This document shows positions 20,301 through 29,900 of a stretch of DNA of 64,000 nucleotides, piece by piece. The stretch lies in contig NZ_CP073578.1 of assembly GCF_018199995.1 (NCBI RefSeq), positions 1,488,001-1,552,000 on the forward strand, written 5' to 3'. Each line of letters opens with the position of its first letter. Within the stretch, counting starts at the first letter, position 1. The position numbers were made by a program, and so were the translations under genes. This DNA is from Photobacterium sp. GJ3 (GTDB lineage: Bacteria; Pseudomonadota; Gammaproteobacteria; Enterobacterales; Vibrionaceae). Under the pieces are notes generated by a model, which ran no database searches, was not told the origin of the DNA, and saw only the letters and a program-made list of their open reading frames with translations.

Positions 20301-23300
20301 ATTGGCTGGCACGTTGAAGCCACCGGCCTGACAGCGGATGATTGTACAACCTCCATGGCGGGGCTGGGCTTTGATGCCTGTGTCTGGGAGATCTGGCCGA
20401 CATTGTCCATGGGGGCGACCTTACTGATGCCGACGCCCGATCTGCTTGGTGACAGCGATGGCTTGCTGAACTGGTGGCAGAACAGCGATGCTCAGATCTC
20501 TTTCATGATTACGCCACTGGCCGAAATTGCACTGGCCAGCCAGCGCTTGCCTTCGCAGTTACGCATCTTGCTGATTGGCGGCGACAGCATTCGCCGATGG
20601 CCGCTGGAGTTACCGGAAGGCCTGACTTTGCTGAATAATTACGGCCCGACGGAAACCACGGTGGTGGCAACATCCGGTAACCCGGATACCGGTGCCACGG
20701 TGCCATCCATTGGTCGCCCGATTGCCAACACGCGGCTGTATCTGCTGGATGATGGCGGTCAGCCAGTGCCATTCGGTGCGGTGGGAGAATTGTATGTCGG
20801 TGGTGCGCAGGTGGCCCGGGGCTACCTGAATCAGCCGGAACTCACCGCAGCACGTTTTCTAGCGGATCCGTTCCTGGCCGGTGGCCGGATGTACCGGACC
20901 GGGGATCTGGTTCGCTATTTACCGGATGGCAGTCTGGAATATCTGGGCCGGAACGACCAGCAAGTGAAAATCCGGGGGTTCCGGATTGAGCTGGGTGAAA
21001 TCGAAGCCCAACTGACAACGCATCCGGCTATATCGGATGCTGCGGTGGATACGATTGCCGATCAGGGCGATGAAAAGCGCCTGGTCGCCTGGGTGGTGTA
21101 TCAGGCGGGTCAGGATGCAGCAATCAACCCCGTTGATCTGACGGCGTATCTTGCCGAACACCTGCCGGACTATATGATTCCGGGGGCATTTGTGACGCTG
21201 GATGCGCTGCCGTTGTCACCCAATGGTAAGTTAGATCGCCGTGCCTTACCTGAACCGGATCTGCACTCGCAGGGCCGGGCAGGTTATGAAGCGCCGCAAT
21301 CGGAGGCGGAGAAACAACTGGCGGAGATCTGGCAATCTTTGCTCGGGGTTTCACAGGTTGGCCGGCAGGATAACTTTTTTGAACTGGGCGGACATTCGTT
21401 GCTGGTGGTGAAGCTGATGGCTCAGCTTCGCGACGCTGGGCTTTCCGCGGATTTACAGGCCATCTTTGCCTCGCCCACGTTAGCAGAACTGGCGCAAACA
21501 CTGGGGATGCAAACCGAAATCCGGGTCCCGGAGAATGGGATTCAACCGGACAGTCAGCAAATTACACCCGCAATGTTGCCGCTGGCCGATTTGGCACAGG
21601 AGGATGTTCATGCCGTGATCCGTTCTGTGCCGGGTGGTATTGCTCAGGTGCAGGATATCTATGCGCTGTCACCGCTACAGGAAGGGATCTATTTCCACCA
21701 TTTGATGGCTGAAGCAGGCGATCCGTATCTGTTGTCGGCGACTTTGCGTTTCGACAACCGGGAAAGGCTGGATGACTGGCTGGTCGCCATGCAGCAGGTT
21801 GTCAATCGTCACGATATTCTGAGAACGGCTTTTGTCGGGTCGGGCGCGGCGTCTCCGGTGCAGGTGGTCTGGCGCACGGCAACGTTGGATCATCGGGTGA
21901 TCCAGCTCGATCCGGCAGAGGGCTCTGTCAGCGAGCAACTGTCCACCCGATATGATCCGAGTCATACCCGGATGGATCTGACGCAGGCGCCGTTATTTCA
22001 TCTGGTCTCAGCACAGGAAGCGGATGGCAGCTGGTGTCTGCTGCAGCAATGGCATCACCTGATCGGCGATCACTCCACATTAGCCTTTATGGTCGAGGAA
22101 ATGTCGCAGCTGATGTCTGGGCAGGCGGTATCGCTGAAACCGGTGCAGCCATTCCGAAATGCTGTCGCTCAGGCACGGCTGGGCGTCCGTGAAAGTGAGC
22201 ATCAGGCATTCTTCCGGGACATGCTGTCTGAGATTCATGAGCCAGTGCTGCCATTTGGTTTGAGTCATGTCTACGGCGAAGGTTTACGAACGAATGAAGC
22301 CCACCTGACCGTCCCGGATTCACTCGATCAGGCGTTGCGCTCGCAGGCGAAGCGTCTTGGGGTCAGCTTGGCCAGTTTGTGCCATCTGGCCTGGGCGCAG
22401 GTGCTGGCACGAACCAGTGGCCAGAATACGGTCGTGTTCGGCACTGTTTTGCTGGGCCGGATGCAGGCAGGCGAGGGTGCCGATAGTGCTTTGGGTCTGT
22501 TTATCAATACGTTGCCGCTGCGTCTGGACATGGATGATCGGAGTATTGAAAGCGCGGTGCGTCAGGCGCATCAAAGCCTGAGCGGCTTGCTGGCGCATGA
22601 ACATGCGTCTCTGGCACTGGCGCAGTCTTGCAGTGGGCTTACGGCAGGCACACCTTTGTTCAGTGCACTGCTGAACTACCGTCATAATGAAGGCGCAGAG
22701 CTGACTTTGCCGCAGGGCGTCAGCCTGATCTCAGCGAAAGAGCGGACCAATTATCCGTTTGCTCTGAATGTGGATGATGGGATGGACTCGCTGTCACTGA
22801 CGGCACAAGTGATTGAACCGGTTGATGCGGCTCGTGTGTGTGCCTATATGCAGCAAGCTTTAAGCGGACTCGTCAATGCGCTGGCGAAGACGCCGGATTT
22901 ACCGGTCTGTGAATTGCCGATTTTGCCGGATGATGAATATGACTTGCTGATTAATGAGTTGAACAGCACAACACGTGATTATGATCAGTCGGCGTGTCTG
23001 CATGAATTGTTCGAGGCGCAAGTCGTCCGGACGCCGGATGCGACAGCACTGATTTGTGGTGACGCGCATCTGACCTATGCGCAGCTGAATGCGCGGGCCA
23101 ACCAGCTTGCCCATGCGCTCATGGCCCGGGGTGTCGGGCCGGACAATCGGGTTGCCGTCTGTGCAGAGCGCAGCCTTGATATGGTGGTGGCACTCTTTGG
23201 TATTCTCAAGGCTGGTGGCGCTTATGTTCCCCTCGATCCGGCATATCCGGGAGAGCGGTTGCAATACATCCTGCAAGATGCTGATCCGGTGCTGTTGCTG

Positions 23301-26300
23301 GCTGATCCGGCGGGTCGTGATGCGCTGGGTGAGCATCCGGTCCCTGTGCTGCCGCTGGAGCAGCGACTGCCAGCCGATCTCAGTGCGGACAATCCGATCC
23401 CGCAAGCCACCCCGCAGCATCTGGCTTACATGATTTATACCTCGGGCTCGACAGGCAAACCTAAAGGGGCAATGAATGAACATCAGGCGATCGTGAATCG
23501 TCTGATCTGGATGCAGGAAGCCTATGGCCTGACACCACAGGATAAAGTGTTGCAGAAAACCCCGTTTGGGTTTGATGTCTCTGTCTGGGAGTTTTTCTGG
23601 CCCCTGATGTACGGCGCTCAGCTGATTATGGCGAAACCGGAAGGCCATAAAGATCCGGATTATCTCAGTCAGACCATTTCTCGTGACGGTGTCACTACAT
23701 TGCACTTTGTGCCCTCTATGTTGCAAAGCTTTCTGGCTTATAACGGTGCCAGTGAAGGGTGTGACTCTGTGGTGCGGGTGTTGTGCAGTGGTGAAGCCTT
23801 GCCCGCCAGTCTGGTGACCGAATTCTATCGCCAACTGCCGGAAGCGGAATTACATAACCTGTATGGCCCGACAGAAGCCGCCATTGATGTCACAGCCTGG
23901 CATTGCAGCCGATCCCCGGCGCTGGTGACCGTGCCGATAGGTAAACCTGTGGCGAATACCCGTATTTATCTGCTGGATGAATATGGCCAGCCAGTGCCGC
24001 TGGGAGCGGTGGGTGAACTCTATATCGGAGGGATCCAGGTTGCACGAGGCTATTTCAACCGCCCGGAACTGACCGCAGAGCGTTTCCTGAGCGACCCATT
24101 TTACGCCGGGCACGGTGGCCGGATGTATCGTACCGGCGATCTGGCGCGTTACCTGCCCGACGGCAATATCGAATATCTGGGTCGAAATGATCAGCAGGTG
24201 AAAATTCGTGGCTTCCGTATTGAGTGCGGTGAAATTGAAGCGGTTCTGGCTGCGCATCCTCAGATCCGTGAGGCGGTTGTTGATGCCAGAGAGGATGCGC
24301 ACGGGGAGAAACGTTTATTGGCCTGGGTGCTGCCGACAGAAGACGGCGTGCCTGAATCGGTGCAATTGCAGGATTATCTGACCGGGCGGTTACCCGACTA
24401 CATGGTCCCAAGCGCTTTCATTCCGATTCATGGGGTGCCGCTCTCACCCAACGGTAAATTAGACCGTCGCGCTCTGCCTGATCCAGAGGCGGTTGAACAT
24501 CAGCGTGCCGTCTATGAGGCACCGGCGACGGAAACGGAACAATGTCTGGCGGAACTCTGGGAAACCTTGCTTGGCGTTGAACAGGTCAGTCGCCATGATC
24601 ATTTCTTTGCACTGGGCGGTCACTCGTTACTGGCGGTCCGGCTGGCTAACCGGATGCAGCAGCTGGGCTATCCATTGCCGCTGCAGCAGCTCTTTGCTAA
24701 TCCGGTGTTGCAGCAGTTAGCCCGCCAGATGGATCGGGCACAGCCAGCGCAATTACCGGCAATCCAGCCCGTGGCACGTGAATCACGTCTGCCGCTTTCT
24801 TTTGCGCAGCAGCGCCTGTGGTTCCTGACTCGCCTTGATGGTATGAGCGAGATTTATCACATGCCGATAGCCATCCGTCTGCGGGGTCGCCTGGATATTC
24901 ACTTCTGGCAGCAGAGCCTGAACACGATTGCTGAACGTCATGAAGTGTTCCGGACCCGGATTTTGTCTGAGCAGGGTCAGCCTTATGCACAGGTGGTTGA
25001 GGCAGGCCAGTTGCCACTGTCGCATCATGATCTGCGACCGGAAGCCGCGGAAAACGAAACGGAGGCTGAGGTGCTGGCCCGTCAGTTGATTGCGGATGAG
25101 GCCGCAAAGCCTTTTGATCTGGACAACGGACCGCTGGCACGGGCAGCTTTGATTCGTCTGGCAGACGATGACCAAATCTTCTGCTTTACCTGCCACCATA
25201 TTATTTCTGATGGCTGGTCCAACGGCATTCTGCTGCAGGAACTGGCGGCAACATACACGGCTTTGGTGAACCACCAGCCCAACCCGCTGCCTCCGCTGGC
25301 AATTCAGTATGTAGATTTTGCACACTGGCAACGGGCGTGGCTGACGTCCGACCGGCTCACCGAGCAGGCTCGCTACTGGCAGCAGCAACTGGGCGATGCG
25401 CCTGCGTTACTGACGCTGCCAACTGATCGGCCCCGCCCGGCGGTTCAGTCATTCGAGGGTGGTGCTGTTCCGGTGAAGATCGGACCGGCGCTGGTGCAGT
25501 CTCTCAGACAACTGAGTCAACAGCAGGGCACCACGCTCTATATGACGATGCTGGCGGCATGGGGGATCGTGCTGTCCCGGATGTCCGGTCAGCAGGATCT
25601 GGTGATTGGCACACCGGACGCCAACCGGCGACAGTTGGAGACCGAATCGCTGATCGGCTTCTTTGTCAGCACACTCGCGCTGCGTTTGGATCTCACCGAG
25701 GATCCGTCCGTGCCTGCATTCCTGGATCAGGTGAAACACACCTTGCTCGCAGCGCAGGCCCATGGGGATTTGCCTTTCGAGCAGGTGGTGGAGCAGATCA
25801 ATCCACCGCGTCACCGGGGCTATACGCCATTGTTTCAGGTCATGATGAGCTGGCAGGATGGCAGTGTGCATCAAACCCGCTTGCCCGGACTGACTGCCGA
25901 AGCACTGATTGCAGATTACAGCGCGGCCAAATACGACATGACTTTGGATCTCACGGATCATGGTGATCAGGTGGAAGGCTTGCTGTACTTCGCCACAGCC
26001 TTGTTTGATCGCAGCACAGCGGCCCGCTATGTCCGTTATTTTGAGCAGGTATTGCAGGGAATGGTTCAGGCATCGGCTCAGGGGGCGGCGTTGCCAGTTT
26101 CCCGGATTGATTTGCTGACAGAGGACGACCGCCGGCAAATCCTGACGGACTGGAACCAGACCGGACAGCCCGCTGTTGATCTGGCGTGTATGCACCACAG
26201 ATTTGAAGCCCAGGCTGCGCTGACACCGGATGCCATCGCCATCGAATATGGCGACGAGCAACTGACTTATCAGGCGCTGAACCGTCACGCGAACCGGCTG

Positions 26301-26966
26301 GCGCATCGGCTGATTGAACAAGGGGTTGGTCCGGATCGCTTCGTGGCGCTGTGTACCGAGCGCAGCCTGAACACCGTGGTTGCCATTCTGGCGATTCTGA
26401 AAGCGGGGGGCGCCTATGTGCCGCTGGATCCGGCTTATTCCGGTGAACGTCTGGAATACATTCTGGCAGATGCGAATCCGGTTCTGCTGCTGGTGGATCA
26501 GGCCGGACAAGATGCTCTGGGTCAGCAAGATGTCCCACAGCTGGTGCTGGATCAGCATTCACCCGAGGAAAGCACTTCCCCAGAACAAAACCCGCAAGTT
26601 CCGGGACTGACGCCTGAGCATCTGGCTTATGTGATTTATACCTCCGGCTCGACCGGTCAGCCCAAAGGCGTGATGGTTGAACACCGTCAGGTGGATCGCC
26701 TGTTTACTGCCACTGAGGCTGAATTTGGTTTCCGCGCCGACGATGTCTGGTGCCTGTTCCATTCCTTTGCTTTCGACTTCTCGGTCTGGGAGCTCTGGGG
26801 CGCGTTGCGTCATGGCGGCCGTCTGGTTGTGGTGCCGCAGTCGGTTGCCCGTTCGGCGACCGCGTTTTACCAGCTGATTTGTCAGTCGGGCGTCACGGTA
26901 CTCAACCAGACCCCGAGTGCCTTTAAAGCGTTGATCCAGGCGCAGGATGAGACCCCCATCAACTGA
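17346..26966 (+). CDS. NRPS part 1: modules 1, 2 and start of module 3
   Basis: Start chosen at the ATG at 17346 (MNKQAHFRGN) with AGGGA 6 bases upstream; the frame also has a TTG at 17316 and an ATG at 17331. C1 keeps HHMLIDG (17808-17828) and, being N-terminal, probably accepts an acyl starter. Between C1 and A1 lie about 330 extra residues: a segment like the C-terminal domain of formyltransferases (ALPGTVLKITSDHWEV), then a degenerate C-terminal half of a condensation domain (from GHTLPML). A1 pocket residues read D-A-W-F-L-G-N-V-V, the leucine code. T1 has LGGHSL. C/E2 has HHLMAEAGD plus HHLIGDH, the dual condensation/epimerisation signature. A2 reads D-V-W-H-L-S-L-I-D, the serine code. 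T2 LGGHSL; C3 HHIISDG. A3 (threonine-like) is cut after QDETPIN by the frame break. Confidence 0.9.
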   Translation: MNKQAHFRGNEIQSHLSNLSEEKELHAITTAQHELWLSERMAAEQAYNFWGYGVVHGAIDRSLLAQAVDAMIFDTTAMQARFIEEGGELYQYHASPSSNVLEFIDFSSEPDAFQRALTWMRLDADTPISAFDQKLSRFVLITLAPESYIFYRRIHHMLIDGRSGEEFSRRIVLCYNALARGESAPKFDNCRFTQLSDNDLKYQSSSRPAKDSQFWQQYIANTPHTLTRKEKRVNYSEMNISTHTLVQAELEQIEQCAAQVGAHRAHVLATAVAACFYSLTQQPSLNFSLPVTGTMERNSLGMTANVVPLIFQLDPHADLASLTKQVTTEMGKVVRRQLYRGENIRRDRATADSAWFGPTINIVTFDNGDSFLNCKTRWHYGGNIAVSDMQILFFEDRQAQVMDVMFVDAPHIHTLAQLEHLQQRFQQILKAICLHPEMSLKALVQEVSQKDKAHLADNFYVYRQAPPAGGVLRWDQPAQAMIRLDHALSHPSQGCPLKLALPNRLIGIGQIEIEKDRSDALPGTVLKITSDHWEVAMSAGTVRIGHWFNASGPITCGVRLAQQYDIQTGHTLPMLNDSQSAQLAERFLQGADFASFWSSRLNQPMPSAFPARHHKQGQTAWQTSDWVTTGDTRLESLLSAVAVYLARMGSQTDFQIGWLQRTKNTLLSHAILPVQVSLDLTKNFAETQALLQVECERVQAHLPFHPELHALLTPSFRWPLAVELIAEPQAAPAHAPQTSVLLQVCKHQGQFRWVYDEAALSSAMIDAASQHLLQFLSQAQLHSQQSCQSLTFINAQETQFLTETLNATAISLPNSPSVHAGIEAQAAQSPDAIAVRCGHQTLTYGQLNARANQLARELILYGVGAECRVAVCAARSPEMIVALLAVLKAGGAYVPLDPAYPGERLSYILRDSDPVLLLADETGRQALGETHLPMLLLDESLPATIAADNLAVQIQPDQLVYVVYTSGSTGQPKGVMIEHQQLQNLIGWHVEATGLTADDCTTSMAGLGFDACVWEIWPTLSMGATLLMPTPDLLGDSDGLLNWWQNSDAQISFMITPLAEIALASQRLPSQLRILLIGGDSIRRWPLELPEGLTLLNNYGPTETTVVATSGNPDTGATVPSIGRPIANTRLYLLDDGGQPVPFGAVGELYVGGAQVARGYLNQPELTAARFLADPFLAGGRMYRTGDLVRYLPDGSLEYLGRNDQQVKIRGFRIELGEIEAQLTTHPAISDAAVDTIADQGDEKRLVAWVVYQAGQDAAINPVDLTAYLAEHLPDYMIPGAFVTLDALPLSPNGKLDRRALPEPDLHSQGRAGYEAPQSEAEKQLAEIWQSLLGVSQVGRQDNFFELGGHSLLVVKLMAQLRDAGLSADLQAIFASPTLAELAQTLGMQTEIRVPENGIQPDSQQITPAMLPLADLAQEDVHAVIRSVPGGIAQVQDIYALSPLQEGIYFHHLMAEAGDPYLLSATLRFDNRERLDDWLVAMQQVVNRHDILRTAFVGSGAASPVQVVWRTATLDHRVIQLDPAEGSVSEQLSTRYDPSHTRMDLTQAPLFHLVSAQEADGSWCLLQQWHHLIGDHSTLAFMVEEMSQLMSGQAVSLKPVQPFRNAVAQARLGVRESEHQAFFRDMLSEIHEPVLPFGLSHVYGEGLRTNEAHLTVPDSLDQALRSQAKRLGVSLASLCHLAWAQVLARTSGQNTVVFGTVLLGRMQAGEGADSALGLFINTLPLRLDMDDRSIESAVRQAHQSLSGLLAHEHASLALAQSCSGLTAGTPLFSALLNYRHNEGAELTLPQGVSLISAKERTNYPFALNVDDGMDSLSLTAQVIEPVDAARVCAYMQQALSGLVNALAKTPDLPVCELPILPDDEYDLLINELNSTTRDYDQSACLHELFEAQVVRTPDATALICGDAHLTYAQLNARANQLAHALMARGVGPDNRVAVCAERSLDMVVALFGILKAGGAYVPLDPAYPGERLQYILQDADPVLLLADPAGRDALGEHPVPVLPLEQRLPADLSADNPIPQATPQHLAYMIYTSGSTGKPKGAMNEHQAIVNRLIWMQEAYGLTPQDKVLQKTPFGFDVSVWEFFWPLMYGAQLIMAKPEGHKDPDYLSQTISRDGVTTLHFVPSMLQSFLAYNGASEGCDSVVRVLCSGEALPASLVTEFYRQLPEAELHNLYGPTEAAIDVTAWHCSRSPALVTVPIGKPVANTRIYLLDEYGQPVPLGAVGELYIGGIQVARGYFNRPELTAERFLSDPFYAGHGGRMYRTGDLARYLPDGNIEYLGRNDQQVKIRGFRIECGEIEAVLAAHPQIREAVVDAREDAHGEKRLLAWVLPTEDGVPESVQLQDYLTGRLPDYMVPSAFIPIHGVPLSPNGKLDRRALPDPEAVEHQRAVYEAPATETEQCLAELWETLLGVEQVSRHDHFFALGGHSLLAVRLANRMQQLGYPLPLQQLFANPVLQQLARQMDRAQPAQLPAIQPVARESRLPLSFAQQRLWFLTRLDGMSEIYHMPIAIRLRGRLDIHFWQQSLNTIAERHEVFRTRILSEQGQPYAQVVEAGQLPLSHHDLRPEAAENETEAEVLARQLIADEAAKPFDLDNGPLARAALIRLADDDQIFCFTCHHIISDGWSNGILLQELAATYTALVNHQPNPLPPLAIQYVDFAHWQRAWLTSDRLTEQARYWQQQLGDAPALLTLPTDRPRPAVQSFEGGAVPVKIGPALVQSLRQLSQQQGTTLYMTMLAAWGIVLSRMSGQQDLVIGTPDANRRQLETESLIGFFVSTLALRLDLTEDPSVPAFLDQVKHTLLAAQAHGDLPFEQVVEQINPPRHRGYTPLFQVMMSWQDGSVHQTRLPGLTAEALIADYSAAKYDMTLDLTDHGDQVEGLLYFATALFDRSTAARYVRYFEQVLQGMVQASAQGAALPVSRIDLLTEDDRRQILTDWNQTGQPAVDLACMHHRFEAQAALTPDAIAIEYGDEQLTYQALNRHANRLAHRLIEQGVGPDRFVALCTERSLNTVVAILAILKAGGAYVPLDPAYSGERLEYILADANPVLLLVDQAGQDALGQQDVPQLVLDQHSPEESTSPEQNPQVPGLTPEHLAYVIYTSGSTGQPKGVMVEHRQVDRLFTATEAEFGFRADDVWCLFHSFAFDFSVWELWGALRHGGRLVVVPQSVARSATAFYQLICQSGVTVLNQTPSAFKALIQAQDETPIN
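26953..26957 (+). other. First NRPS frame break at a C5 run
   Basis: As written, frame 1 reads ...DETPIN then TGA. With C6, it reads ...DETPHQLRYIVFGGE, restoring the conserved A-domain core LRYxxFGGE with no other change. Confidence 0.85.
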
Positions 26967-26989
26967 GATACATCGTCTTTGGCGGCGAG

Positions 26990-29900
26990 ATGCTGAATCC
27001 GGCCGATTTAATGCCGTGGTATGCCCGTCATGCTGACAATGCGCCTTTACTGGTGAACATGTATGGCATTACCGAAACCACGGTGCACGTGACTTACCGG
27101 GCGATGTCTGTTGCTGATGTGCATGCGGGAGGCAGTCCGATTGGTCACCGGATTTCTGATTTACGTCTGTATTTGCTGGACACACACGGACAACCGGTAC
27201 CGCATGGCGCAGTGGGTGAGCTCTATGTGGGCGGCGAAGGGGTCGCCCGGGGGTATCTGAATCGTCCGGCACTGAATGCCGAGCGTTTTCTGGCGGATCC
27301 TTTCCATGCTGGTGGTCGTGTGTACCGTTCCGGAGATTTAGCGCGTTATCTGCCGAACGGTGCGCTGGAATATCTGGGCCGGAATGATCAGCAGGTGAAA
27401 ATCCGCGGTTTCCGGATTGAGTGCGGCGAGGTTGAAGCCCGGATTCTGTCGCACGATCAGGTGCGTCATGTCGCCGTGGATGCCTGGCAGGGTGATGACG
27501 GGGAAAAACGTCTGGTGGCTTGGGTGGTGCCTCAGGCACAAACGGCGCGTGATACCTTTGCGGCAACGTTGCGCCAGTTCCTGAGCGGATTGTTACCGGA
27601 TTACATGGTGCCTGCAGCGTATGTCTGGATGGATCATCTGCCGCTGACCACCAACGGGAAGCTGGATAAACGTGCTTTACCGGCCCCGGACAGTGGGGCG
27701 GCTGTGCGTCAGGCATTTGAGGCGCCCCGTGGTGAAAAAGAACAACTGCTGGCGACGTTGTGGCAATCCCTGCTCGGTGCTGAACCGGTCAGTCGGCTGG
27801 ACAATTTCTTTGATTTAGGCGGCCACTCCTTACTGGCAGTCCAACTGGCAAACCGGCTGGAACAGGCGGGCTGGGTGATGCCACTTTCAGCACTTTTCGG
27901 GTCACCTGTGCTGCATGAACTGGCCACAACGCTGCGTGCTGTTCAGGACAGCCAGACCTTACCGATCCCGGTGATTGCCCGCGAGGGTCAGTATCCGCTG
28001 TCTTATGCGCAGCAGCGTTTATGGTTTCTGAATCAGATGGACAGCAGCAGCGACACCTATCACATCCCGCTGGTGCTGGATCTGAAAGGGCATTTGGATC
28101 GGGAAGCGTTTTCCCGGAGTCTGGATGCGCTCTATGCCCGTCATGAAAGTTTGCGCAGTATTTTTGTGGCTCAGGACGATCAGCCTTCTGTGGTGCTGTT
28201 GCCGGAAGGCAGCATGCCTGTTGCGTGGCACGATCTCCGTGGCGAGTCGCTTTCGAAAGCAGGGGTGATGGCACAGATCCGGGACGTGATGAAGGCACCG
28301 TTCGATCTGACAACAGGGCCGCTGATCCGGGCGCATCTGTGGCAGCTTGATGAAGAAAACACGTGCTTCCTGCTTGTCTGTCACCATATTGTGTCCGATG
28401 GCTGGTCAACCAAAATTCTGCTGCAGGAACTGGGAACGCTGTATGGGGCATTCAGTCAGCAGCAGCAAAATCCGCTGCCACCGCTGAGTCTTCAGTATGT
28501 GGATTACGCGCACTGGCAACGGACGCATCTGACGCAGGATAAGCTGGATGCACAAGCGCAATACTGGCGCGAAACGCTGGGACAGGCGCCGACACAGCTG
28601 ACTTTACCCACCGACAAACCCCGGCCTCAGGTGCAGTCTTTTGCCGGGGCGTCCGTACCGTTTACCATTGAGCCGAAGCTGACTCAGGCGCTGCGGGCAC
28701 TCAGTCAGCAACAGGGCACATCACTGTTTATGACGGTGTTGTCTGCCTGGGGCATCGTGTTGTCCAAACTGGCGGGTCAGGATGAAGTGGTGATCGGAAT
28801 GCCGGAAGCTAACCGGGGGCGGCTGGAAGTGGAGCCCATGGTTGGATTCTTTGTCAGTACACTGGCCCTGCATTTGGATCTGCGTGACAACCCCTCCGTT
28901 GCCATGTTCCTGAGCCGGGTGCGACAGTCTGTGCTGAGCGCCCGCGAAAACAGTGATCTGCCATTCGAGCAAGTGGTTGAGGTGCTCAATCCGCCCCGGC
29001 AGCTCGACCGGACACCCGTCTTTCAGGTGATGTTGTCCTGGCAGGATGGTTCGGTTCACGCCCTGAGTATTCCCGGTCTGGATGTGACGGATGCCGGGCT
29101 GGATTATGACATTGCCAAGTTTGATCTGACGCTGGGCATGACCGAAACCGGGGATCATCTGACGGGCTCACTGAACTATGCTACGGCCTTGTTTGATCCG
29201 CAGACCGTGACGCGATTCACCGGCTATCTGAACGAGATCCTTGAATCGATGGTGTCGGATCCGGCTCAGCCCGTTTCTCAGCTCAATATGTTGCCTGCGT
29301 CGGAGCGGGAGCAGTTGCTGGTGCAATGGAATCAGACGGAGCGTCATTATCCGGCCAGCCGATCGGTGCATCAGCTGATCGAAGCGCAGGCCGCCCGGTC
29401 ACCTCAGACGGTGGCCGTGATTTGCGGTGATGAAGTGCTGAGTTACGGCCAGCTGGACAACCGGGCGAACCGGCTGGCACAGGCGCTGGTGGCGAAAGGC
29501 GTCAGGGCAGAAACCCGGGTGGCCGTGTGTGCCGCACGGCGGCCGGACATGCTGGTAGCCCTGCTGGCGGTGCTGAAAGCCGGGGGCGCTTACGTCCCGC
29601 TGGATCCGGCTTATCCTGGTGATCGACTGCAATACATTCTGCACGACAGTGATCCGGTGCTGCTGGTGGCGGATTCCTGTGGCCGGAATGCGCTGGGAGA
29701 AATTCAGCTGCCGGTTCTGGCACTGGATGAACCCCTGTCGACGCCGGTGACGGCTGAATTACCGGATGTGGATGTCCGTTCGGATCATCTGGCTTATGTG
29801 GTGTATACCTCGGGCTCAACGGGGCACCCGAAAGGCGTGATGGTGGAACATGCCCAGTTGATGAACTTAATCGGCTGGCATCTGGAAACGACCGCTCTGC

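Noticed and set aside
25449..26558. Long minus-strand open frame (369 codons) within the NRPS, with others such as 22899-23834
   Set aside because: Mirror frames of a GC-rich coding strand; no ribosome-binding site and no family-like motif.
26940..26990. Programmed ribosomal frameshift at the first NRPS break
   Set aside because: No slippery heptamer or downstream structure seen; adding one base to the homopolymer is simpler, and the same explanation fits the second break.
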